Assembly: GCF_016785085.1 (NCBI RefSeq)
Contig: NZ_JAENHO010000014.1
Coordinates: 186,001 to 250,000, forward strand
Direction: 5' to 3'
DNA length: 64,000 nucleotides
Source of the DNA: Paractinoplanes lichenicola
GTDB lineage: Bacteria > Actinomycetota > Actinomycetes > Mycobacteriales > Micromonosporaceae
Shown: in pieces, positions 46,665 through 55,649 of the stretch
Layout of the letters: each line of letters starts with the position of its first letter
Position numbering within the stretch: position 1 is the first letter of the stretch
Program-made: the position numbers and the translations under genes
The notes under the pieces: generated by a model
The model's database searches: none
What the model was told of the DNA's origin: nothing
Seen by the model: the letters and a program-made list of their open reading frames with translations, nothing else

Positions 46665-49028
46665 ATGGGAGAGCCGCAACGGCCGACACCTGCCGATGCT
46701 CGGAGCGCACACGAGCACGCAAGCCGCGTCGCCGGCGACGCGCACGATCGTGCAACTCGTGATGCGCACGTCGAACACGATCGCGCACCCTTCGATGCGC
46801 ACAATCGCGCAGCCCACCGCACACACGATCGCGCAGCCGCCGATGCGCACGACGAGCACCATCGCGCAGCCCGCGGCGCGCATGATCGCGCAACGCACGG
46901 GGCGCAAGACGAGCACGATCGCGCAACCACCGACGCGCACCACGAGCACCAACGCGCAGCCCACGGCGGGCACGATCGCGCAGCCCGCGACGGGCACGAC
47001 GAGCACGATCGCGCGGGCGGTGCGGCTCACGATGGGCACGGCGGGCACGATCACGCCGGGCACGGTGGGCACGGTGGGCACGATCATGGCGGGCATGCTG
47101 GGCATGATCCCGAGGTCTTTCGGCGGAAGTTCTGGTTGAGCCTCGTCCTCACGATTCCGATCGTGGTGACCAGCGAGATGGTCATGGAGTGGTTCGGCTA
47201 TTCGCTGGACTTTCCCGGCATCGGCGCGGTCGGCCCGGTGCTCGGCACGATCGTTTTCCTCTACGGCGGGTGGCCGTTCCTGACCGGGGCTGTCGATGAG
47301 ATTCGCGGTCGGGCGCCCGGGATGATGCTGCTCATCGCGATGGCGATCACCGTCGCGTACGGGGCCTCGCTCGCCACCAGCGTCGGCCTCTTCGGGCTGG
47401 ACTTCTGGTGGGAGCTGGCCGCCCTGGTCACGATCATGCTGCTCGGCCACTGGCAGGAGATGAAGGCGATCGGCCAGGCCCAGGGCGCCCTCTCCGCGCT
47501 GGCCGCCCTGCTGCCCGACGAGGCCGCGCTGATCCGGCCGGACGGCTCGATCGAGAACGTGCCCGTCGCCCAGCTCAGGGTCGGCGATCGGGTGCTCGTG
47601 CGTCCGGGCGGCCGCGTGCCCGCCGACGGCCGCATCGTCGAGGGCTCGGCCGAGATGGACGAGTCGATGATCACCGGAGAGTCAAGACCGGTTTCCCGTA
47701 CGCCCGGCAGCCGTGTCGTGGCGGGCACGGTGGCCACCGACTCGGCCGTACGGGTGGAGGTTGTCGCCGTGGGTGAGGACACCGCCCTGGCCGGGATCGG
47801 CCGCCTGGTCGCGCAGGCCCAGGCCGCCGGCGGACGCGCGCAGGTGCTGGCCGACCGGTTCGCCGCGTGGCTGTTCTACGTGGCCGCGGGAGCCGGGCTG
47901 ATCACGTTCGTGACCTGGTGGGCGATCGGCGATCTGGACCAGTCCGTCGTGCGCACGGTGACGGTTCTCGTGATCGCCTGCCCGCACGCCCTCGGCCTGG
48001 CCATCCCACTGGTCATCGCGCTGTCGACGGCCCTCTCGGCCCGGGCCGGCATCCTCGTCAAGGATCGGCTGGCGCTGGAACGGATGCGTACGGTGGACGC
48101 GGTTCTCTTCGACAAGACGGGCACCCTGACCAAGGGCGCGCACACCGTGACCGCGGTCGACGTCACGGCCGGTCACACCGAGGACGAGGTGTTGCGGATC
48201 GCGGCCGCGGTCGAGAGCGACAGCGAGCACCCGCTGGCCAAGGCGATCGTGGCCGCCGCGCCGAACCGGGCCACCGCCACCGATTTTCGCTCGCTGGCCG
48301 GGCGCGGGGTGCAGGCCGTGGTCGACGGGGAGGCGTACGGGGTCGGGGGTCCGGCTTTTTTGCGGGAGCTCGGCATGACGCCGGCGGCCGCATCACGTCG
48401 GGGCGCGGCCGTGCTGCATCTGGTGCGGCTGGCCGACCGGCAGATCATCGGGTCGTTCACGCTCGAGGACGAGGTGCGCCCCGAGGCTCGCGAGGCCATC
48501 GAGCAACTGCGCTCGTACGGGGTGGGGAAGCTCGTCATGATCACCGGTGACGCCCGCCCGGTGGCCGAGGCGGTGGCTGCCGACCTGGGGCTGGACGAGG
48601 TGTTCGCCGAGGTGCTGCCGGCCGACAAGGACAAGGCGGTCGCCGAGCTGCAGGCGCGCGGGCTCACGGTGGCGATGGTCGGCGACGGCGTGAACGACGC
48701 CCCGGCGCTGGCCCGGGCCGACGTCGGGCTGGCGATCGGAGCCGGCACCGACGTGGCGATCGAGTCGGCCGGGGTGGTGCTGGCCTCCTCCGACCCGCGC
48801 GCGGTGGCCGGCGTGATCAAGCTGTCCCGGGCCTCGTACCGGAAAATGCTGCAAAATCTGGCGTGGGCGGCCGGCTACAACGTGATCGCGATTCCGCTGG
48901 CCGCGGGCGTGCTGGCCTGGACCGGCTTCACGCTGAGCCCGGCGGTCGGCGCCATCCTGATGAGCGGGTCGACCATTGTGGTCGCCCTCAACGCCCAGCT
49001 GCTGCGCCGAGTCCGCCTTACTCCGTGA
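46665..49028 (+). CDS. Copper-translocating P1B-type ATPase with long His-rich N-terminus
   Basis: 787 aa, ATG 46665 with GAGGTGA upstream. Residues 15-150 are an unusual low-complexity run of HDRA, DAH and EHDRA units ending GHGGHDHAGHGGHGGHDH, a metal buffer instead of CxxC domains. Then membrane helices and the ATPase core: MDESMITGES, CPHALGLAIP (the CPH motif of CopB/P1B-3 pumps), DKTGTLTKG with the phosphorylated Asp, SEHPLAKAI and GDGVNDAPALARADVGLAIG. It exports copper (Cu2+ or Cu+). The CsoR-like operator suggests induction by copper. Confidence 0.93.
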   Translation: MGEPQRPTPADARSAHEHASRVAGDAHDRATRDAHVEHDRAPFDAHNRAAHRTHDRAAADAHDEHHRAARGAHDRATHGAQDEHDRATTDAHHEHQRAAHGGHDRAARDGHDEHDRAGGAAHDGHGGHDHAGHGGHGGHDHGGHAGHDPEVFRRKFWLSLVLTIPIVVTSEMVMEWFGYSLDFPGIGAVGPVLGTIVFLYGGWPFLTGAVDEIRGRAPGMMLLIAMAITVAYGASLATSVGLFGLDFWWELAALVTIMLLGHWQEMKAIGQAQGALSALAALLPDEAALIRPDGSIENVPVAQLRVGDRVLVRPGGRVPADGRIVEGSAEMDESMITGESRPVSRTPGSRVVAGTVATDSAVRVEVVAVGEDTALAGIGRLVAQAQAAGGRAQVLADRFAAWLFYVAAGAGLITFVTWWAIGDLDQSVVRTVTVLVIACPHALGLAIPLVIALSTALSARAGILVKDRLALERMRTVDAVLFDKTGTLTKGAHTVTAVDVTAGHTEDEVLRIAAAVESDSEHPLAKAIVAAAPNRATATDFRSLAGRGVQAVVDGEAYGVGGPAFLRELGMTPAAASRRGAAVLHLVRLADRQIIGSFTLEDEVRPEAREAIEQLRSYGVGKLVMITGDARPVAEAVAADLGLDEVFAEVLPADKDKAVAELQARGLTVAMVGDGVNDAPALARADVGLAIGAGTDVAIESAGVVLASSDPRAVAGVIKLSRASYRKMLQNLAWAAGYNVIAIPLAAGVLAWTGFTLSPAVGAILMSGSTIVVALNAQLLRRVRLTP

Positions 49029-49100
49029 CATCAAGGTCACCTATGCCATCCAGCCCACCACCGCCCCCGACCACCCAGGGGCATTGGGGTGGACCTTAGC

Positions 49101-49176
49101 CGGTGTCAAGGCGGGCAGGCCGAGTTGTCCACAGGGCAAGCGCTCCCGGGCCAGCCTGTGGACGAGCTTGACACCG
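49101..49176. other. Nested inverted repeats in a 217-bp gene-free gap
   Basis: Outer arms CGGTGTCAAG (49101-49110) and CTTGACACCG (49167-49176) enclose inner arms GTCCACAGG (49127-49135) and CCTGTGGAC (49155-49163); all are perfect. The left inner arm contains a DnaA-like TTGTCCACA. No gene is seen between 49029 and 49245. Confidence 0.6.
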
Positions 49177-49245
49177 CCCTCCGCACCAGGGCGCTACCCG
49201 GACTGCCCGACCCGCTTCGAGGCTCGCGCGGAGTCACCGCTCCGG

Positions 49246-50691
49246 TTAAGCCTCTCGGTGGAGCGGGACGGCTGACGAGACGCCGGCGCCCCGCGATCGG
49301 TGGAAGCCCCAGGCAACGAGCGCCGCGGCCACGACGGTGAGGGTCAAGCCGGCGATTGTGACTGCCTGCTCGAACTGCGCGGTCTGTTGCGGGCTCCAGT
49401 GTGCGGTGGCCAGACTGCCGGTGAACAGCGCGGCCAGGATCGTGCCGGCGACTGCCAGCCCGGCGCCCGAGGTGACCTCGCTGGCCGTGTCGGTGAGGGC
49501 GGCGCCGATCGTGGTGCGATTTTCGGGCAGGCCGCGCAGCACGTTGACGCCGGCGACCACGCCGACCACGCGCATCCCGGCCGCCACCAGCACGAGCGCG
49601 GCCGCGACCCAGCCGTAGCCGAGCCGCCCCAGCACGGCGTAGACGGCCAGGCCGGAGACGACCGCCGACGCGCTGAGCCAGGCCGCCCGGTCGAGGCCGA
49701 CCCGCTGCATGAACGGGCCGACGAACACGCCGCCCGCGACGAGCACGATCACCTGCGGCAGCATCCCGACGGCGGCCAGCGCGGGCGACCAGCCCCAGTC
49801 GAGCTGCAGTTGGAGCGTGACCAGATAACCGAGGCCCGTGGTGGCCAGCCCGGCCGCGGCCTTGTAGGCCAGCCCGCTGGAGACGAGCGGCCGCGCGACC
49901 AGTTTCAGATCGAGCAGCGGGTACGGCGTGGCGCGCTCGCGGACGACGAAGAGCACGGCCGCCACGACCGCCGCGACGGTGACGGGCCAGGCGCCGGGGC
50001 TCCGGTCAACGAAGAGCGTGGGCGCGACCAGGGCGAGCACGATCGTGGCCGTGCCGAGCAGCGCGCCGGGGATGTCGGCCGGGTCGCGGTGCAGGTCGGC
50101 CGGGTCGTCGGCGGCGATGCCGAGCCGCACGCCGATCAGCGCGAGCCCGGCGATCGGCACGTTCACCAGCAGCAGCACCTGCCACGGGGCGAACGCGAGC
50201 ACGAGGCCGCCGACGGTCGGGCCGATCGCCAGCCCGACCAGGCCGACGGTGGAGATCAGCGTGGTCGCGCGCACCCGCAGGCCGTCGGCGGCGAAGAGCC
50301 GGAAGGCCAGCGCGAGCGACCCCGGGGTCGTCATCGCGGCCGCGACACCCATCAGAGCCCGTACGGCGATGAGCTGCTCGGCGGTGCTCACGAACGCGGT
50401 CGCGAGGCTGGCCAGCCCCAGCAGGACCAGGCCCGCGAGCATGATCCGCCGGCGACCGACCCGGTCGGCCAGGGCACCGAACGCCAGCATGAGCCCGCCG
50501 AACACGACGGCGTAGGCCCCGGTCACCCATTGCAGGGCGACGGTCGAGGCGTGCAGGTCGCGGCCGATCGTGGGCAGCGCGACGTTGAGGATCGAGTTGT
50601 CGAGCATCTCGAACAGGAAGACCGCGGACAGCCCGGTCAGGGCCATCCAGGCCGCCCGCAGCGACGCGGGTTGGTGCGCGGTGGTGGTCAT
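49246..50691 (-). CDS. MFS drug exporter, DHA2 (14-TM) family
   Basis: 481 aa. Motif A-like GALADRVGRRRIMLAG after helix 2, motif D1-like FEMLDNSILNVALPTIG in helix 1 and motif C-like TLISTVGLVGLAIGPTVGGL in helix 5 define a proton-driven drug:H+ antiporter. It exports hydrophobic drugs or natural products; substrate unknown. It is transcribed divergently from the TetR gene and probably repressed by it. Start ATG 50691. The C-terminus ends in a short basic tail. Confidence 0.9.
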   Translation of the reverse strand: MTTTAHQPASLRAAWMALTGLSAVFLFEMLDNSILNVALPTIGRDLHASTVALQWVTGAYAVVFGGLMLAFGALADRVGRRRIMLAGLVLLGLASLATAFVSTAEQLIAVRALMGVAAAMTTPGSLALAFRLFAADGLRVRATTLISTVGLVGLAIGPTVGGLVLAFAPWQVLLLVNVPIAGLALIGVRLGIAADDPADLHRDPADIPGALLGTATIVLALVAPTLFVDRSPGAWPVTVAAVVAAVLFVVRERATPYPLLDLKLVARPLVSSGLAYKAAAGLATTGLGYLVTLQLQLDWGWSPALAAVGMLPQVIVLVAGGVFVGPFMQRVGLDRAAWLSASAVVSGLAVYAVLGRLGYGWVAAALVLVAAGMRVVGVVAGVNVLRGLPENRTTIGAALTDTASEVTSGAGLAVAGTILAALFTGSLATAHWSPQQTAQFEQAVTIAGLTLTVVAAALVAWGFHRSRGAGVSSAVPLHREA

Positions 50692-50714
50692 GCACCCAGC
50701 ATGCGCGCAAAACT

Positions 50715-50744
50715 TATACCGAGTCAATGCTTTTACTCGGTATA
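50715..50744. promoter_or_regulatory. TetR operator between MFS and TetR genes
   Basis: TATACCGAGT (50715-50724) and ACTCGGTATA (50735-50744), perfect 10-bp arms with a 10-bp centre. The left arm overlaps TATAAG (50718-50713, minus strand) of the exporter promoter, and the right arm abuts TATGAT (50743-50748) of the leaderless tetR start, so one repressor dimer pair could block both. Confidence 0.8.
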
Positions 50745-50754
50745 TGATCGGCTC

Positions 50755-51330
50755 ATGGGTCTTCGTGAGCGCAAGAAGGAACAGGTACGCCTCCAGATCT
50801 CGCACGCCGCCACCGAACTGATCATCGAACGCGGCTTCGACGCGGTGAGCGTCTCCGAGATCGCCGAACGGGCCGGCGTCTCGCGGATGACGGTCTTCAA
50901 CTACTTCCCGCGCAAGGAAGACATGTTCTTCGACCGCGTCCCGCTGATCCACGACCGGATCACGGCCGCGGTCCGCTCCCGCCCGGCGGGAAAGAGCCCC
51001 CAGGAAGCCCTGAGGGACGAGGCCCTGCGACTGATGGCGGAGAGCATCGAGCCGGCGGGGCATCGCGAGCGGATGGTGGAATTCTGGCGGGTCGCCAACG
51101 ACTCGCCGGCCCTGCGGGCGCGCGCTCGCGAGATCACCGAGGAACTCGAGGACCTGGCGGCTGCGCTTTTCGCCGAGGCGGAGGAACTCACCGACCCGAA
51201 GATGTCGGCCGCCCTGCTCACGGCGGCCTTTCGGATCTGCCTACGAGACCTGGCGATCGGCGAGGCCTCCCTCGACGCCGTACGGACCCGCATCAGCCGA
51301 ACATTCGACGTTATTCGACACGCTATATAA
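50755..51330 (+). CDS. TetR family repressor
   Basis: 191 aa. The N-terminal HTH is complete: AATELIIERGFDAVSVSEIAE, RAGVSRMTVFNYFPRKEDMF. The C-terminal ligand domain is all-helical. ATG 50755 follows TATGAT by 6 nt, so it is probably leaderless. It should bind the 30-bp operator upstream and control the divergent drug exporter. Confidence 0.92.
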   Translation: MGLRERKKEQVRLQISHAATELIIERGFDAVSVSEIAERAGVSRMTVFNYFPRKEDMFFDRVPLIHDRITAAVRSRPAGKSPQEALRDEALRLMAESIEPAGHRERMVEFWRVANDSPALRARAREITEELEDLAAALFAEAEELTDPKMSAALLTAAFRICLRDLAIGEASLDAVRTRISRTFDVIRHAI

Positions 51331-51373
51331 GTCGATCGCACCCCTCCCGGCGTGTAGACTGATGGTTCAAGTA

Positions 51374-51406
51374 AGAGCCCCCGCCGAACCGGCCGGGGCT
51401 CTTTTT
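51374..51406 (+). terminator. Intrinsic terminator after tetR
   Basis: AGAGCCCC (51374-51381) and GGGGCTCT (51395-51402) followed by TTTTT; the stem also works for the convergent gene on the other strand. TAGACT at 51355-51360 just upstream could start a very short RNA. Confidence 0.8.
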
Positions 51407-51423
51407 ATGGTTCCGGTTCGGTA

Positions 51424-53055
51424 TCAGGGACGCGGCTCGAGAAGATCCACAACACTCAGACCAGTTTCACCCCCGACCAGCTTCAAGCCGACCTCAGCCC
51501 GAGCAGCCAGGTCGAGCGGCGCCAGCCGCTCGACAAACCCGGCGTGAGTGATCCGGTCCAACCCGGCACCCACCAACGGAGCAGCCACCCGCAGAGCTGC
51601 CTTCAATACCGGACCCTGCGTAGAGCCGCCGTGCAACACGATGTTGCGGGACCGGTACAGGCGTCTCATCGCGATTCTCAATACGGAGACCGCGGCCGCG
51701 AGCTCTTTCTTGGGTTCGGCGAGAACCCGTCGCATCCGATGCACCGCTGCAACGTCGGCGTCGCGCAGGAACCGGTCGACCAGAACGAGCGCGGCACCTG
51801 CCGTCAGCGTTTCGGCGACCGCGGAAGCCTTCGCCCGGCTGGTCGTGCGGGCTGCGATCTTCTCGGCCAGCGCATCGGGAGTCCGGGGTTGATGCCGACG
51901 AGCTAAAGCTGTCAGTTCTGCCCGAGGCCACGAGCACGCAATGATGGCTGCGAGTCGATCCGCGGCGGCGGCCTTGCCCGACCGCTCCCCTTCGGGGGGA
52001 TCATCCGGATGGCAAAGCAGCGATTCGATGGCCGCCCACGCCCCCGCGACCGCCGGCCCGACAGCCCCGCGACTGACCGGCGCGGCAAGCTCCAAAGCAT
52101 CGTCGATCAGAGTCAGTTCCGCGTCGACCTGATACAGGCGTCCTTCTTTGAGCAGAGAAAGCACGCCGGCACCGCGAGCACGAACGGCGAACGGAATCGG
52201 GTCGGGATGCCCGCCCACCCACATCCATGAGGCAGGCCGGATGCCACCTCGATTGCCTCGCACGAAAGACGATCGCGCCACCATGCGCTCGACGAGCTCA
52301 CGAACCTGGCTCGCGGCGCTGAAGGGATCCCGAGCACTCACCCGATACAGGAAGCCACCACCGACACGGATGCCACTTGTCGAATGGTTGTTCCCACTCA
52401 GCCAGTTCACGACTTCCCGGCCGGAGAGCCAGTTTTCGTGCCGCTCGGCCTGCTCCTGCTCCGGCACACTGGTCAGGGCCGCGAGAACGACGAACTCGCT
52501 CGGCCCCGCCGCATCGAGGGTGACCGCACCTTGGAGAACCTCCTCGACGCTCGCCTGCCGTCGGGCGAGTTGCCCGATCCAAGCCCCTAGATAGCTCGCG
52601 TCGTAGCCAAGGTCGAGCAGATGTGCCGCGACGACCCGGGCCAGCCGCTCCGGCCGCGGCCGGCCACCTTCCGGCTGGGCGCCGGCAGTCGCCCAGCGGC
52701 CCAGATAGCCGCCGCGAGCATGTTCGAGCACTTCCCGCAGCCTGCGATGAGCCGGGCTGGGATGAAGTAACGGCTGCCCAAGAAGAGAGGTCAGTTCGGC
52801 GCGCAGTTCCCTGTCCCCCAGGCCGATATCCGGGCCGATGACCTTCAGGAGTTGATGGCGCTGCCAATCGACCGCAGCCGGGGAAAGGACACGATGTCGC
52901 GCCCACGAGCTCGCCTCCAGCAGTTCCTGCAGAGCGAGCAGTGAGCCGACATCCCACAGCCGGCGCGGCCAGGGCACGCCTTCGAGGGTGAAGAAGTCGA
53001 TCATTCGGGCTCGAACGTGACTGTCATAGACGTTTGCTGAGGTTTCGGACGCCAC
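51424..53055 (-). CDS. Orphan protein with C-terminal HEPN-like RNase motif
   Basis: 543 aa, no signal or membrane segment. The N-terminal half is helical (RLREVLEHARGGYLGRW, RLARVVAAHLLDLGYDASYL). The middle has a mixed beta region (SGIRVGGGFLYRVSARDPFSA, ASWMWVGGHPDPIPF). The C-terminal half has GAWAAIESLLC and later RLYRSRNIVLHGG, containing R470-x4-H475, the signature of HEPN ribonucleases such as ApeA-like defence proteins. Stand-alone, leaderless (TAGGGT 6 nt before the GTG), flanked by a terminator. Its codon use is looser than its neighbours, suggesting acquisition. Function inferred, not established. Confidence 0.65.
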   Translation of the reverse strand: MASETSANVYDSHVRARMIDFFTLEGVPWPRRLWDVGSLLALQELLEASSWARHRVLSPAAVDWQRHQLLKVIGPDIGLGDRELRAELTSLLGQPLLHPSPAHRRLREVLEHARGGYLGRWATAGAQPEGGRPRPERLARVVAAHLLDLGYDASYLGAWIGQLARRQASVEEVLQGAVTLDAAGPSEFVVLAALTSVPEQEQAERHENWLSGREVVNWLSGNNHSTSGIRVGGGFLYRVSARDPFSAASQVRELVERMVARSSFVRGNRGGIRPASWMWVGGHPDPIPFAVRARGAGVLSLLKEGRLYQVDAELTLIDDALELAAPVSRGAVGPAVAGAWAAIESLLCHPDDPPEGERSGKAAAADRLAAIIACSWPRAELTALARRHQPRTPDALAEKIAARTTSRAKASAVAETLTAGAALVLVDRFLRDADVAAVHRMRRVLAEPKKELAAAVSVLRIAMRRLYRSRNIVLHGGSTQGPVLKAALRVAAPLVGAGLDRITHAGFVERLAPLDLAARAEVGLKLVGGETGLSVVDLLEPRP

Positions 53056-53148
53056 CGGTGCACCCTAGTCGTCCGCCTACCCCCGTTGTCGAGCTGGAGG
53101 AGTGCCAACCTCTAGCGGGCTGAAAGTTTTTATGCATAGAGTGCTCGG

Positions 53149-53997
53149 GTGAATGGTGGAGAGGTCAAGGCGGGCGAGCGAGTGCTCGACCTGTTCGCCG
53201 GGGCGCGGCTGACGCCGACCCAGCGGCGGATCGCGCACTGTCTCGTGGAGCATGCGAGCAAGGCCGCCTACCTGTCCGCCGCCGAGGTGGCTGATCTGGC
53301 CGGGGTCAGTCAGCCGTCGGTGACGCGGTTTGCCATCGCGCTCGGGTATGAGGGCTATCCGGCTCTGCGGCGGGTGTTGCGTGAGCTCACCGCGGGGGCG
53401 GACGCCGAGCGCGGTGAGGACCACAATGCGATGCAGCTGGCGGTGGCGGCCGAGGCGGAGCATCTCGGGCGCCTGGTCGGACAGCTCGAGCGGCTGGACG
53501 ACGTACGGCGGGCGGCTGAGCTTTTGATCGTGAGCCGGCCGCTGCCGGTGCTCGGGCTGCGGGCGGCGGCTCCCCTGGCCGGGTATTTCGGGTATTTCGC
53601 GAGCAAGGTGCACCCGGATGTGCGGGTGCTCGACGCGGGTGGCACGTCGCTGCTCGACCGGCTCGATCAGGCCCGCGCGGCCGGTGCCGGTGCGATGCTG
53701 GCGCTGGTGCTGCCGCGTTATCCGCGGGAGTCGCTCGACGCCATCCGGGAGGCCAAGGCGATGGGGTACGCCGTGGTCGCGATCACCGATTCGGCGGTCA
53801 GCCCGGTCGCCGGGGACTGTGACGTGGTGCTGCCCGCGGCGGTCGGCACCCGGCTCGTTTTCGACCTGCACACGGGTCCGATGGCGATGGCCATGGTGCT
53901 GCTGCAGGCGATGTGCGACGCCGATCCGGAACCCGTGCAGCACAGGCTCGAGGCGTTCGAGGCGACGGCCTCCCGCCGCAACATCTTTCAAGCGTAG
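53149..53997 (+). CDS. RpiR/MurR family regulator with SIS domain
   Basis: 282 aa. An N-terminal HTH (LTPTQRRIAHCLVEHASKAAYL, LAGVSQPSVTRFAIALGYEGY) is followed by a SIS domain (about 110-250, ALVLPRYPRESLDAIREAKAM, YAVVAITDS). SIS domains usually bind phosphosugars; in actinobacterial hut clusters this type of regulator controls histidine use and its ligand is unclear. It is the first gene of the hut operon, 11 bp before hutU. TAGAGT (53137-53142) lies 6 nt before the GTG (leaderless) next to the palindrome TATGCATA (53131-53138). Confidence 0.88.
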   Translation: MNGGEVKAGERVLDLFAGARLTPTQRRIAHCLVEHASKAAYLSAAEVADLAGVSQPSVTRFAIALGYEGYPALRRVLRELTAGADAERGEDHNAMQLAVAAEAEHLGRLVGQLERLDDVRRAAELLIVSRPLPVLGLRAAAPLAGYFGYFASKVHPDVRVLDAGGTSLLDRLDQARAAGAGAMLALVLPRYPRESLDAIREAKAMGYAVVAITDSAVSPVAGDCDVVLPAAVGTRLVFDLHTGPMAMAMVLLQAMCDADPEPVQHRLEAFEATASRRNIFQA

Positions 53998-54008
53998 GAA
54001 GGGCAACC

Positions 54009-55649
54009 ATGTCGGAGATCCGGGCGCCTCGCGGCGCGGCGTACACCGCGAAGGGCTGGCCGCAGGAGGCCGCCAAGCGGATGCTGATGAACAACCTCGA
54101 CCCGGACGTGGCCGAGCGCCCCGAGGACCTGGTGGTCTATGGCGGCACCGGCCGGGCCGCGCGGGACTGGCCGTCCTACCACGCGATCGTGCGCGAGCTC
54201 GACGAGTTGAAGGGCGACGAGACGCTGCTCGTGCAGTCGGGCCGCCCGGTCGGCGTGTTCCAGACCCACGAGTGGGCGCCGCGGGTGCTGATCGCCAACT
54301 CCAACCTCGTCGGCGACTGGGCGAGCTGGCCCGAGTTCCGCCGCCTGGAGAACCTGGGCCTGACCATGTACGGCCAGATGACCGCCGGGTCGTGGATCTA
54401 CATCGGCACCCAGGGCATTTTGCAGGGCACGTACGAGACGTTCGCCGCGGTCGCCGAGAAGCGGTTCAACGGCACCCTGGCCGGCACGCTGACCCTGACC
54501 GGCGGGTGCGGCGGCATGGGTGGCGCCCAGCCCCTCGCGGTCACCATGAACGGCGGCGTCTGCCTGATCGTCGACGTCGACGAGACCCGGCTGCGCCGCC
54601 GGGTCGAGACCCGCTACCTGGACGAGATCGCCGATGACCTTGACGACGCCGTTGCCCGCGCGGAGGCGGCCAAAAAAGAAAAGCGCGCCATCTCCATCGG
54701 CGTCGTCGGCAACGCGGCCCTGGTATTCGGTGAGATCCTGACCCGCGGCGTCGAGGTCGACATCGTCACCGATCAGACCAGCGCCCACGACCCGTTGTCC
54801 TACCTGCCGGTCGGCGTCGAGCTGGCCGACGCGGCCGAATACGCGCGCACCAAGCCCGAGGAGTTCACCGACCGGTCCCGGGCCAGCATGGCCAAGCAGG
54901 TGGCGGCCATGGTCGGGTTCATGGACGCGGGCGCCGAGGTGTTCGACTACGGCAACTCGATCCGCGGCGAGGCCAAGCTGGCCGGCTTCGAGCGCGCGTT
55001 CGAGTTCCCCGGCTTCGTCCCGGCGTACATCCGGCCGCTCTTCGCCGAGGGCAAGGGGCCCTTCCGCTGGGCCGCGCTCTCCGGCGACCCGGCCGACATC
55101 GCCGCGACCGACAAGGCCGTGCTCGACCTGTTCGGAGAGAACGAGTCGCTGGCCCGGTGGATGAAGATGGCCGAGGAGCGGGTCGCGTTCCAGGGGCTGC
55201 CCGCGCGCATCTGCTGGCTCGGCTACGGCGAGCGGGACAAGGCCGGCGTGCGGTTCAACGACATGGTGGCCCGGGGCGAGCTCAAGGCCCCGATCGTGAT
55301 CGGCCGCGACCACCTCGACTCGGGTTCGGTGGCCTCGCCGTACCGGGAAACCGAAAGCATGCTCGACGGCTCGGACGCGATCGCCGACTGGCCGCTGCTC
55401 AACGCCCTGCTCAACACGGCGAGCGGCGCGAGCTGGGTGTCGATCCACCACGGCGGCGGGGTCGGCATCGGGCGCTCGATCCACGCCGGACAGGTCTGCG
55501 TGGCCGACGGCACCGAGCTGGCCGGGCAGAAGATCGCGCGGGTGCTGACCAACGACCCCGGTACGGGTGTGATCCGGCACGTCGACGCGGGCTACGAGTC
55601 CGAAGCGGCCGCCGGCGTGCACATTCCGATGCGCAGGGATGCGCAGTGA
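54009..55649 (+). CDS. hutU: Urocanate hydratase
   Basis: 546 aa, full length. NAD-binding GGCGGMGGAQPLAVTMNGGV, the core SSIRGEAKLAGFERAF-type region (YGNSIRGEAKLAGFERAFEF) and HHGGGVGIGRSIHAGQVCVADGT near the C-terminus are characteristic. It hydrates urocanate to imidazolonepropionate with NAD+ as electrophile. The stop overlaps the GTG of the next gene. Confidence 0.97.
   Translation: MSEIRAPRGAAYTAKGWPQEAAKRMLMNNLDPDVAERPEDLVVYGGTGRAARDWPSYHAIVRELDELKGDETLLVQSGRPVGVFQTHEWAPRVLIANSNLVGDWASWPEFRRLENLGLTMYGQMTAGSWIYIGTQGILQGTYETFAAVAEKRFNGTLAGTLTLTGGCGGMGGAQPLAVTMNGGVCLIVDVDETRLRRRVETRYLDEIADDLDDAVARAEAAKKEKRAISIGVVGNAALVFGEILTRGVEVDIVTDQTSAHDPLSYLPVGVELADAAEYARTKPEEFTDRSRASMAKQVAAMVGFMDAGAEVFDYGNSIRGEAKLAGFERAFEFPGFVPAYIRPLFAEGKGPFRWAALSGDPADIAATDKAVLDLFGENESLARWMKMAEERVAFQGLPARICWLGYGERDKAGVRFNDMVARGELKAPIVIGRDHLDSGSVASPYRETESMLDGSDAIADWPLLNALLNTASGASWVSIHHGGGVGIGRSIHAGQVCVADGTELAGQKIARVLTNDPGTGVIRHVDAGYESEAAAGVHIPMRRDAQ

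Noticed and set aside
46349..46930. Cys/Arg-rich minus-strand frame
   Set aside because: It is the shadow of the His-rich repeat of the copper ATPase, not a metallothionein.
49246..51063. N-terminally extended MFS protein starting at 51063
   Set aside because: The extension would cover the TetR operator and part of the tetR gene; the transporter begins at 50691.
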